Origin: an uncultured Hyphomonadaceae bacterium
GTDB lineage: Bacteria; Pseudomonadota; Alphaproteobacteria; Caulobacterales; Hyphomonadaceae
Assembly: GCA_913057945.1 (NCBI GenBank)
Contig: CAJXOF010000020.1
Coordinates: forward strand, 1-42,425
Length of the DNA: 42,425 nucleotides
Direction: 5' to 3'
A model generated the notes under the pieces. It made no database searches. It was not told where the DNA came from and saw only the letters and a list, made by a program, of their open reading frames with translations. The translations under genes were made by a program, and so were the position numbers. Below are positions 25,687-33,410 of this stretch, piece after piece (the stretch's first letter is position 1; every line of letters starts with the position of its first letter).

Positions 25687-26121
25687 TCAGGATGACAGGG
25701 CTTTGAGTATCCTGACCGTGAGTTCGAGGGTCGGTCTGGACCGGATGCGTTTGACCCAGAAAGCGGCTTCGCTGTGAAGATCCGAGAACGGATCGGGGGT
25801 CTGGTCGGCCTGTCCCCGGGATTTGGCCGAGACGTCGTTGAACAGGGACTCGATCTTCACTTCCAGGACCTCCGCCAGTGCGCACAGCATGCCGGCGCTC
25901 AGCCGGTTGGTGCCGGTTTCATATTTCTGAAGCTGCTGATGGCTGATGCCCAGCTGCTCGCCGAGATCTGACAGGGTGAGGCCCCGCTCCAGCCGAACCC
26001 GGCGGACATTCGTTCCGACCAGTTTGTCGATCTCCGTCGGAGACCGGGAGGTTGGCTTGGCGCGAACGCCCTGGGAGCGCCGGTTGTTGGAAGTCGGCCC
26101 TCTGGCCCGGCCTGTCCTCAT
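25687..26121 (-). CDS. Xre-family helix-turn-helix regulator
   Basis: A 144-residue protein with a basic, disordered N-terminus (about 30 residues) followed by a Cro/C1-type HTH: VRRVRLERGLTLSDLGEQLG, then ISHQQLQKYETGTNRLSAGM and LCALAEVLEVKIESLF. The ISxQQLQKYExGxNR form is the common alphaproteobacterial SinR-like type. The start at 26121 has AAGGAGG eight bases upstream, so the in-frame start further upstream is rejected. It is divergent from the TPR-nucleotidyltransferase gene that begins the lasso region and could regulate it, but may equally be unrelated. Confidence 0.87.
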   Translation of the reverse strand: MRTGRARGPTSNNRRSQGVRAKPTSRSPTEIDKLVGTNVRRVRLERGLTLSDLGEQLGISHQQLQKYETGTNRLSAGMLCALAEVLEVKIESLFNDVSAKSRGQADQTPDPFSDLHSEAAFWVKRIRSRPTLELTVRILKALSS

Positions 26122-26514
26122 GTCAGTTTCCTCCTTCTGACGGCAGCTCGCCTGTACAACAAGTGAGCGCGCCAAATCGTCATTTCACTCAGACTCTTTT
26201 AGACAGCATACCCCAAATTCGAGGCGCCTGTCTTCACAAGGGATTCCCCGGCCAGCCCTCATCCGGCACCGGATGGTTCACGGCCAGATAGGGTCTGCCC
26301 GGCAGGCGTCGGACCCATCGCCATATCGGACCCTGTTGCTCCATCCCGACAATTCACTTCAGACCCCACAAGGCAGAATTACGCTTCATTCTTGGGTTGT
26401 TTTATGGTATGTGTATACAAAGGAACCGTGCCGGTCTTCCTGTCATTCCGGACACATCCAGCATGTGCAGGCGGAGACCGATATCCCGCAAAGCTCCGGC
26501 CCCAGTTGACCGAC
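26122..26514. promoter_or_regulatory. Divergent intergenic region with candidate promoter and palindrome
   Basis: About 390 bases separate the Xre gene and the TPR-nucleotidyltransferase gene. A palindrome CATCCGG-CA-CCGGATG lies at 26260-26275. A candidate plus-strand promoter TTGGGT-N16-TATACA lies at 26392-26419. An in-frame GTG at 26428, preceded by AAAGGA at short spacing, is an alternative start for the downstream gene. No small gene or structured RNA was recognised. Confidence 0.4.
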
Positions 26515-27906
26515 ATGCCAAAGCCTCCGTCCCCTGACAGGTCAAATGAAGCACCGCACACGGGCTGGAAGGAGACCTATTGGCGATCTGTCGCATATTT
26601 GCGGCAGGGGAAGGATGAAGCGGCGCTCGCCTGCCTTGAGACCGCGGCCAGCTTGCGTCCTGATCATGTTTCGACCCGTATCCTGCTCGGGCGGGTCCAG
26701 GTCGGGCTGGGCCAGCCCGCCCAGGCCTGCCAGACCTTGGAACCCGTACTTGCGCAGTATCCCGATCATGAATCTGCCAGCCTGGGATATGGCCTCGCCC
26801 TCTTTCTGGCCGGACGGCGGGGTCACGCCCTGGAGTGTTTTCGCCGTCTTGCAGAATCTGTCCCGGACTCCTGGCGCGCCTGGAATTCGATTGCCGACAT
26901 CACGCCAAGCGAACCCGAACGCCTGCTGGCGCTTCAGGCCGGCCTGCGCGTCCTGCTGGATCTCTGTGATCGCTCCGCTCCGGAGCCTCGCCATCTGATC
27001 GCCTGTGTCGATGCCTATCTGAATTGCCGGGATGCGCAATCTGCCCGGCGGTTTGCCCTGCGCCACAGGGCGGCCTTCCAGGATCCCTGCCGGGCGCAGG
27101 ATGCCATCGCCCGGGCCTGCTATTTTTCGGGCGAGTTCGAGCCCGCCTGCGCGCACAAGATCAACTCGCTCCTGGCCCTGACCAAGCGCCACATGCCTGC
27201 CCGCCCGTCCCGGCCGCGCCTTGCCGCCCGCTCGACCCTGGCGGCGGTGCGGCAGGTCTCCCATCTGATGCGGTCGCATGGCTATATCCCCGTCGCCCTG
27301 GCCGGCACGCAGCTCGGTCTCTCCCGCTCCGGCGCGCCCTTGCCGGAGGATCGTGATGTGGATATCGGCCTGCTTGCCGCAGACCCCTGCTGCGCCGATC
27401 CGGTGGACATAGTGCGCACCCATCCCGGCCTTGTCCTGAACCGGCATGCCCGGACCGGTGACCGCTACCTGCCGGTCTCGCACAAGGGCGTCAGCCTGGA
27501 CCTGTTTCACCTGACCCTTGAGGATGACCATTATCTCTACGGGTTCAGCCATCATGCCGGCGACATTCAGTGGCGCGTGGCGCGCTTTGCCCCCGGCCCG
27601 CCGGATGAATTCGGCCTGGCGCGCCTTCCGCCTGCCCAGGCTGCGCGGTATCTGGCGGAAGTCTATGGCCCGTCCTGGACCATACCGGATCCGGTCTTTG
27701 CCTCGGCCATTGCTTCGCCGGCCCTGTATCAGGTCTCGCCCCATGCCCGCGCCTATTATTGCGCGCACCGCGCGCGCCAATGTCTGCTGCAGCAGGATCA
27801 GGCAAAAGCCCTGGCACTTCTGGCCCACGCCCCGGTCGCCATACCCCTGGAGACTGCGGCAGACCCGGACCTCTGGACCCACCCTTCCGCAGCTGGCACC
27901 TTTTGA
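26515..27906 (+). CDS. TPR-LicD/fukutin-type nucleotidyltransferase fusion, lasso cluster
   Basis: This protein is about 463 residues from the conservative ATG; a GTG at 26428 would add 29. Residues 20-125 contain TPR-like helical pairs such as YWRSVAYLRQGKDEAALACL and YGLALFLAGRRGHALECFRR. From about 240 on it matches the LicD/fukutin nucleotidyltransferase pattern. AGTQLGLSRSG (263-273) corresponds to the GTLLGxxRxGxxIP loop, E278-D279-x-D281-V-D283 is the metal-binding acidic triad region, and Asp329 in GVSLDLF is the later acidic residue. EVYGPSWTIPDP near the end is also typical. LicD enzymes transfer phosphocholine-like or phospho-alditol groups from CDP donors. It ends 160 bases before the lasso precursor on the same strand, so modification of the lasso peptide is an attractive inference. 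No ribosome-binding site is obvious. Confidence 0.75.
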   Translation: MPKPPSPDRSNEAPHTGWKETYWRSVAYLRQGKDEAALACLETAASLRPDHVSTRILLGRVQVGLGQPAQACQTLEPVLAQYPDHESASLGYGLALFLAGRRGHALECFRRLAESVPDSWRAWNSIADITPSEPERLLALQAGLRVLLDLCDRSAPEPRHLIACVDAYLNCRDAQSARRFALRHRAAFQDPCRAQDAIARACYFSGEFEPACAHKINSLLALTKRHMPARPSRPRLAARSTLAAVRQVSHLMRSHGYIPVALAGTQLGLSRSGAPLPEDRDVDIGLLAADPCCADPVDIVRTHPGLVLNRHARTGDRYLPVSHKGVSLDLFHLTLEDDHYLYGFSHHAGDIQWRVARFAPGPPDEFGLARLPPAQAARYLAEVYGPSWTIPDPVFASAIASPALYQVSPHARAYYCAHRARQCLLQQDQAKALALLAHAPVAIPLETAADPDLWTHPSAAGTF

Positions 27907-27931
27907 GCGCGCCTTCGAGGCTCAGGCGCGC
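27907..27931 (+). other. GC-rich stem-loop between nucleotidyltransferase and lasso precursor genes
   Basis: GCGCGCC-N11-GGCGCGC forms a seven-pair stem immediately after the nucleotidyltransferase stop codon. There is no following T run. It may stabilise the upstream mRNA end or reduce read-through. The precursor may also have its own promoter in the AT-rich TTTATATTATATTC stretch near 28004-28018. Confidence 0.4.
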
Positions 27932-28066
27932 CTTCCGGCGGAATCTGACGGGCCTGGCATCCACCCAGAATTTTCAATGAGACCCGCCTCGACTCTCCTA
28001 CTGGTTTATATTATATTCTACCTGCCGTATTGTTGCGGCGACCCTCCTGACAGAAAGGAACTTGAT

Positions 28067-28210
28067 ATGGAACGCGACATTGTTGACCAGACCCCGGTGG
28101 AAGATTCCGACCTGCTGGATCTCGGCAGCGTCTCGGAAGAAACCAAAGGGCGCTTCAGGCAACCCTTCGAATTCGGCGTTTCGCCGACCTCCCGCGATGA
28201 AGCCGGCTGA
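28067..28210 (+). CDS. Lasso peptide precursor
   Basis: A 47-residue peptide. The leader (1-27) ends DSDLLDLGSVSEETK, with the conserved Thr at position -2 that lasso maturation needs and an LLDLGSVS stretch common in proteobacterial leaders. The predicted core is residues 28-47, GRFRQPFE (ring) plus FGVSPTSRDEAG (tail). Gly1 would be joined to the side chain of Glu8, giving an eight-residue ring threaded by a 12-residue tail. Bulky plugs could be Arg16 with neighbouring acidic residues. AAGGA is seven bases before the ATG. The gene overlaps the protease gene by 14 bases and is followed by the cyclase gene, which confirms the identity. I do not recognise the core among characterised lasso peptides. 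Confidence 0.93.
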   Translation: MERDIVDQTPVEDSDLLDLGSVSEETKGRFRQPFEFGVSPTSRDEAG

Positions 28211-28958
28211 TCCGGCCCGCATAAGGGATGAGGCCGCGCTCCCAGCGGCCTTATCCTGCCGCCCTCCACCGCGTGCCACCTCCCGATCTGCTTTTGGCTT
28301 GCGCCCGCAGCTTCATGTCTGCGCAATCGATTCCACGCTCATTTTTCTGGACATCGAGGCAGACCGCTATTTCGCCTTGACGGGAGAAGATGCCGAAGCT
28401 TTTCAGGCGCTGTATGCGCTGGACGCAGATTCAGTCCTGCCGGCGGATTTGCGCAGAGCGAAAAGCCGGTTCACACATTTGGACCTCCTGCGCGAGATGC
28501 ACGCTGCTGCGCCGGGTTGCAGGCCTTGTGTGCGCCCGCCGCCGATCGGGTCTGCCTATGGCGACGTCCTGCAGGCGCGCATGCGTCCCCTGCCCCTCCT
28601 GCAAGCCCTGCTGTCCAGCCTGGTCCTGACGCGTCTGTGTCCTTTCAGACACATGATCCAGGCGGCGAGACGCTGGAAGGACAAGCTCCCGGAGGGGCCC
28701 AATTATCTCTATGAAGCGATCGATCATGCGCGCTCGCTCCATCGCCTTACCCCCTTCCTCTTTACCCGGCACGAATCCTGCCTGTTCCGCAGCCTGCTCC
28801 TTGTCCGGTATCTGAACGTCTTCGGCATTCCGGCGGATTGGGAATTCGGTGTCCGCCTCGCCCCCTTCTGTGCCCATTGCTGGGTCGAGCATGAAGGAAT
28901 TGTCCTCAATGATCATCAGGATACGGTTCTGTCCTATACCAAGATCCTGTCTGTCTAG
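28197..28958 (+). CDS. Lasso peptide maturation protease B (fused RRE and transglutaminase-like peptidase)
   Basis: A 253-residue fused B protein. The N-terminal part (about 35-100) is PqqD-like, with LHVCAIDSTLIFLDIEADRYFAL, the RiPP recognition element that binds the leader. The C-terminal part (about 130-253) is a transglutaminase-like cysteine peptidase with Cys195 in RHESCLFRSL, His227 in FCAHCWVEHEG and Asp239 in VLNDHQD as the probable triad. It cuts after Lys27 of the precursor to free the alpha-amine of Gly1. The start ATG lies inside the precursor gene (14-base overlap), indicating coupled translation. Confidence 0.9.
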   Translation: MKPADPARIRDEAALPAALSCRPPPRATSRSAFGLRPQLHVCAIDSTLIFLDIEADRYFALTGEDAEAFQALYALDADSVLPADLRRAKSRFTHLDLLREMHAAAPGCRPCVRPPPIGSAYGDVLQARMRPLPLLQALLSSLVLTRLCPFRHMIQAARRWKDKLPEGPNYLYEAIDHARSLHRLTPFLFTRHESCLFRSLLLVRYLNVFGIPADWEFGVRLAPFCAHCWVEHEGIVLNDHQDTVLSYTKILSV

Positions 28959-28969
28959 GGAGGCGTGCC

Positions 28970-30802
28970 ATGCCGCCCTGTTTTGCCTGTCTGGCCTGGC
29001 CGGCCGGGAATGAAGACGCCACGCGCCGGGCCGAGCATCTTGTCTCGGCTCTCGAAACGCATCAGCCTGAAAGGCCGACCGTCTTCCGGATGCCTGGCCT
29101 GTATCTGGCCGATCTGAGCCCCACAGGGCAGCCTGCCTGCCGGATCCTGCCCCTTCACGACGCTGAGGGTGGCCCGGCCGGCTGCCTCTATGGCACCCTG
29201 TTTCGCAGGGAGGCGGGCGCCCAGCGGCCCCTCGACCGGCTGGGCCCGGAGGAAACCCGCCGGATCTGCCGGACGGGCGGCAGGGCCCTGATGACGGAAT
29301 ATTGGGGGCATTATGTGCTGATCCTCAAGACAGGAGACACCGCCAGCCTGCTTGCCGATCCGATGTCTGCCATTCCCTTCCTGTATCGCTGGCTCGGAGA
29401 GATCGCCTGTGTCTTCTCGCATCTCGAAACCTGCCCGGACGAGTTTTCAACGGGCCTGACCCTGGACCTGGCCAGTCTGCGGCGCCTGCGTGTCTATGAC
29501 AAGATCCAGACGGGCCGGACCGGCTATGGCGAAATCCGCGAGCTGGGCGGCGGCCAGAGACGGGAGCTGAGCCGGAATCCTTCACCGCCTGAAACCCTCT
29601 GGGATCCCCGGTGCCTGGCAAGCCAGCCGCTCCGCCTGTCTGATGAGGACGCGGCGGAGGCCTTGCGCGACACCGTCCGGGACTGTGTCGGCAGCTGGGC
29701 CGCAGCCTGTGAGCATATCGTCGTGGATCTGTCCGGCGGGCTCGATTCCTCCATCGTGACCGCCTGTCTCGCCAGGGTGTGCGATGACAAGCGCCTGGAC
29801 ATAGTCCATCACCATATACGCTCGGCAGACGCCCCGGAACTTGTCCATGCCCAGGCCACATGTGCGCATCTCGGCCTGGACCTCCTTGCCCTTGATGTCG
29901 CTCCCACCCGCCCCCTGCCCGATCCGGACGCCCATCCGCCCTCGGCGCGCCCCTGGCGCAATTTCCTGGGTCTGGGCTTCGACAGAATCCTGCCAGACAG
30001 GATGAAATCACCCGGCACAACCTTCTTTACCGGACAGGGCGGGGATCATCTGTTCCTGATGACCCGGTCTCCCCTGGGCCTAACCGATTGTGTGCGCCAG
30101 GGCGCCTATGCCCGGCTGTGGACGGAATGGCTGAATGCGGCCCGCCTCTCCGAGACCTCCCTCTGGCAGACCTTTGCCAGCAATCTGCCCTATCTGCTGG
30201 GCCGACCGGCGCGCAGTGCCCTGAAGACGGGCATATTGGAGCGTCTCGCCCGGCTGGATCTGCCCAGTTCAGATACCGGGGCGTGGCTGGACGGCCTGCC
30301 GGACTGGGCCATGGAACCCGGTGATCTCCCGCCCGGAAAGTTCGAACAGATCAGCACCCTGCCGCACCTGTTCCAGATCCGCGATCCCCTCGCCCGGGCG
30401 AGCGGCCGGCATGTCATTCACCCCCTTCTCTCCCAACCCCTGATCGAGCTCTGCCTGAAAATCCCGGTCTGGCAATTATGCCTGGGCGGCATCAATCGGG
30501 GCCTGGCCCGCATGGCCTTTACGGCCGATCTGCCCGAACAAATCCGCCGTCGGACAACAAAGGGCGAAGCCACACAATATTTTGCCCGGCAGCTCAGTCG
30601 CAATTGGGAGACCGTCAGCGCGGCGCTGTCGGACGGATGCCTGATGGAGGCGGGCCTATTGGGCCGGGACGAACTGGACCGCCTCCTCGCAGATCGCGCC
30701 ATGATGGCCCCCTCCACGTTTCGCGACCTGTTGCAGCTCTACACGCTGGAAGCCTGGATGCGCGCCGCAGCCTCACGGGCCGCCCGCCCGGTCCGGCGCT
30801 GA
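28970..30802 (+). CDS. Lasso peptide macrolactam synthetase C (asparagine-synthetase-like)
   Basis: A 610-residue asparagine-synthetase-B homologue. The ATP-pyrophosphatase loop is VVDLSGGLDSSIVTACLARV (SGGLDSS at about 255-261). FFTGQGGDHLF and the late segment RTTKGEATQYFARQL are further family motifs. The N-terminal glutaminase-like domain lacks a catalytic Cys at position 2, as in lasso cyclases. The enzyme adenylates Glu8 of the core and closes the isopeptide bond with Gly1. GGGAGG is six bases before the ATG. Its 3' end overlaps the convergent isopeptidase gene by 30 bases. Confidence 0.93.
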   Translation: MPPCFACLAWPAGNEDATRRAEHLVSALETHQPERPTVFRMPGLYLADLSPTGQPACRILPLHDAEGGPAGCLYGTLFRREAGAQRPLDRLGPEETRRICRTGGRALMTEYWGHYVLILKTGDTASLLADPMSAIPFLYRWLGEIACVFSHLETCPDEFSTGLTLDLASLRRLRVYDKIQTGRTGYGEIRELGGGQRRELSRNPSPPETLWDPRCLASQPLRLSDEDAAEALRDTVRDCVGSWAAACEHIVVDLSGGLDSSIVTACLARVCDDKRLDIVHHHIRSADAPELVHAQATCAHLGLDLLALDVAPTRPLPDPDAHPPSARPWRNFLGLGFDRILPDRMKSPGTTFFTGQGGDHLFLMTRSPLGLTDCVRQGAYARLWTEWLNAARLSETSLWQTFASNLPYLLGRPARSALKTGILERLARLDLPSSDTGAWLDGLPDWAMEPGDLPPGKFEQISTLPHLFQIRDPLARASGRHVIHPLLSQPLIELCLKIPVWQLCLGGINRGLARMAFTADLPEQIRRRTTKGEATQYFARQLSRNWETVSAALSDGCLMEAGLLGRDELDRLLADRAMMAPSTFRDLLQLYTLEAWMRAAASRAARPVRR

Positions 30803-33343
30803 TCCGGCCGGAGGGGGCGCGGGGACCGTCTCCCCGGTAAAGCGGGTCAGGCGCTTCCAGAGATCGCGTATATTGGCCGGGCTCGAAATGCCATGGCCCT
30901 CGCCGGCATACCAGACATAGCGGACCGGATTGCCCTGGCGCGCGAGCGCGGCATACATCTGGTCGAATTGCGATTTCGGGAAGCCGTCCATATCCGTATG
31001 GACCAGCAGGACCGGTATCCGGATCTCGCCCGCCATCAGGAGCGGGCTGTTGCGCACATAGCGCTCCGCCGCCTCGAACGGTGTCTGCCCCATGGCAAAA
31101 TCACTGCCCGCCCCGGCCTCGTAGCGCGGCATGTTCGTGCCCAGAAGATCGGGATACAGGTCGGCATGGATGCCCGGCGGGCCGAAATAATGACTCATCA
31201 GATCCGCCCAGCCATTCTGGGCAATCACGGCCGCAAATCCCTCCGTGTTCGCCGCCACATGGAGCGCCGACACTGCGCCCTGGCTGAGCCCGTGCAGCAC
31301 CAGCCGGTCGGGATCGGCCAGTCCGGCCGCGAGAATGGCCTGGCGCGCTGCCCCAACCATGTCAGGCAGTCCTGCGATCGGGCCCGCCTCAGTGCGGATC
31401 AGGTCCCGCGGCGCCGCTATCCGGGCATAGGCATAGCCTCTGGCCGCCCAGAGATAGGGCGAGTGCGGATCGGGATAGGCCAGACGAGGCGTGCGGGTGG
31501 TGCAGCCTGGCCGCGCGCCCGGATAGATATCCAGGATCATGGGCGGCGGAGACGCGGGCGCCTGGCCCGGCGGCATCAGGATGCAGGATGTCACGACCCG
31601 CGTCCGTCCCGGCCTCGCCGGATCCGGCACCGTGTAGGACAATGACTGCCACTCGCCCCAGTCAAGGCCCTCCAGATGCATGTTGAGGGACAGACGCGTC
31701 CGGGCGCGTCCCCCCGGCGTGATCAGAACGAGCTGCGTCCCGGTTTCGGAATCCTGCCTCATCAGGAGCGCGTCGCCGCCGGCGCTCAGGGCCAGCGCCT
31801 GCCCCTCCCCTGCGAGCCCGCCAAACATGTGCTGCAGCCGGGGCGTCTCCTCTGAAAAATCGATCAGGCCGACCCGTCGGGTGTCGCCCGTTCGGGCCTC
31901 GATCAGGCTCTCTGTGCCGAATGCGGCGCGCAGGATGCCGGGGGCGGCCATCATGCTGGACGGCCAGTGCACCTTGATGTCCGAATATCCATCCGGGGTC
32001 AGTCTCGCCTGTCGCCCGGACGGGTCGATGCGGTAGATCCCGTCCCCGGTCTGGACGACAAGATGCGAGGCGCCGGCATCCAGCGGAATGGGGGACACCG
32101 CCTCCAGCCCCTCGGTCAAATTCCGATGGGGCTGGCCCGGCGAAATCAGATACCAGTCCGGCCGGGCCAGGCCGGCCTCGGCAATATCCCGATAGGTGAA
32201 ATGCGACTCCCCGGCTTCCGGATCCGCTGCGGGCCGGGCAAGGACGGCGAGCCCGGCGTCCAGCAGGAGGGCCCGTTCCGGCCGTTGCAACAGGCTCCGC
32301 TCGCGTTCCGAGACCAGGTCGAGCCCCGGATGCGGATAGGGTCTCAGCCGGTCACGGCCCAGATCCAGGACCTGATGCGTGCCGCGCGACCAGGGCGCGC
32401 CTTCCGGGACCGCGAACAGGGCCAGCTTCCGACCCTCCGCCGCCCAGGCCAGGCTGCCCGGAGACACATCGAGTCCCGGCGCCGGCGCATGGATGTCTTC
32501 CGTCGCCAGATCGATCAGACGCAGCTCATGATGCACGGCGTCCAGTCTGGCCCGGTCGCGCTCTGCCCGCCGCCGATCCCGGATCATGGCCAGCGCCGCC
32601 AGATGGCTTCCATCTGGCGACAGGGAGAGATCCGCATGCAGGCCGTCTGCGAGATGGCGGACCTGGCCGGATCGAACGTCCAGCCGGACCAGCTCCCCCG
32701 CCACGGCCTGCCCGGCCAGATCATTGCGCACCTCCCTCGCCGTCACTGTATCGCCGCGCCAGGCCGCTTCCCAGAGGGCGATACGGGCCCTTCCCGTGGC
32801 CATGCGGATGCTTGTGTCGGGCGGTTGGGCGCTCTCTGGCAGCGCCGCATAGACGAGGTCATGGTCCGAGATCCAGACCGGTTCATGAATCCCGAGCCGG
32901 GACAGGGCCGGCACCCTGTCCGGGCGAAAACTGGTCCCGGTCGCCAGATCATACAGGACCAGCCGGGTGGATCCCTCCCGGCATTCGATCAGGACCAGGA
33001 TCCTTCCATCCGGCGACAGGCCCTGCAAATAGGTATGCGCGTCCGGATCGAATCCCGGCAGCCGCTCCGGCGGCGCCTCCGACCGCACATCCAGCCGCCA
33101 GATTTCATGGCCACTCTTGCGGAAGGCATACATGCCGAACCCGTAATCGGGATAGGACTCATAAGGGCGGATCCGCTCGAACAGGATCCAGCGTCCGGAC
33201 GGGTCCGGCAGGGCGCGGCCGATGCCTTCCAGCTTCATCAGATCCTCTAGCGCCAGCCTGCGACCGGGGGGATCTGCCAGGGCAAGGCTGGCAAGGCTCC
33301 AGAGCGCCGCGAACAGGGCAAGACTGCGAAACAGAGACGACAT
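30773..33343 (-). CDS. Lasso peptide isopeptidase (S9 family, AtxE2-like)
   Basis: An 856-residue exported serine peptidase. An N-terminal signal peptide, MSSLFRSLALFAALWSLASL then ALADPP, is followed by a beta-propeller of about 580 residues with several SPDG/DPSG blades. The alpha/beta hydrolase domain has nucleophile Ser687 in HGLSQGA, Asp786 in HTDMDGFPKSQ and His817 in GEGHGISS. In lasso clusters such proteins (AtxE2 type) open the ring isopeptide bond of the cognate threaded peptide after uptake. The ATG at 33343 is chosen for the signal peptide. The gene is convergent with the cyclase and lies 67 bases downstream of the receptor gene on the same strand. Confidence 0.88.
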   Translation of the reverse strand: MSSLFRSLALFAALWSLASLALADPPGRRLALEDLMKLEGIGRALPDPSGRWILFERIRPYESYPDYGFGMYAFRKSGHEIWRLDVRSEAPPERLPGFDPDAHTYLQGLSPDGRILVLIECREGSTRLVLYDLATGTSFRPDRVPALSRLGIHEPVWISDHDLVYAALPESAQPPDTSIRMATGRARIALWEAAWRGDTVTAREVRNDLAGQAVAGELVRLDVRSGQVRHLADGLHADLSLSPDGSHLAALAMIRDRRRAERDRARLDAVHHELRLIDLATEDIHAPAPGLDVSPGSLAWAAEGRKLALFAVPEGAPWSRGTHQVLDLGRDRLRPYPHPGLDLVSERERSLLQRPERALLLDAGLAVLARPAADPEAGESHFTYRDIAEAGLARPDWYLISPGQPHRNLTEGLEAVSPIPLDAGASHLVVQTGDGIYRIDPSGRQARLTPDGYSDIKVHWPSSMMAAPGILRAAFGTESLIEARTGDTRRVGLIDFSEETPRLQHMFGGLAGEGQALALSAGGDALLMRQDSETGTQLVLITPGGRARTRLSLNMHLEGLDWGEWQSLSYTVPDPARPGRTRVVTSCILMPPGQAPASPPPMILDIYPGARPGCTTRTPRLAYPDPHSPYLWAARGYAYARIAAPRDLIRTEAGPIAGLPDMVGAARQAILAAGLADPDRLVLHGLSQGAVSALHVAANTEGFAAVIAQNGWADLMSHYFGPPGIHADLYPDLLGTNMPRYEAGAGSDFAMGQTPFEAAERYVRNSPLLMAGEIRIPVLLVHTDMDGFPKSQFDQMYAALARQGNPVRYVWYAGEGHGISSPANIRDLWKRLTRFTGETVPAPPPAGSAPDRAGGP

Positions 33344-33410
33344 CAGGGCACCCGATGGAGTTGGGAAGGAGATGGGGGCCGGGACCGTCCGGGCCCGGCC
33401 CCCGGCCTGG

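Noticed and set aside
26542..27882. A 446-codon minus-strand frame opposite the TPR-nucleotidyltransferase
   Set aside because: Gly/Arg/Gln-rich with no family motifs, while the plus-strand frame has TPR and LicD motifs.
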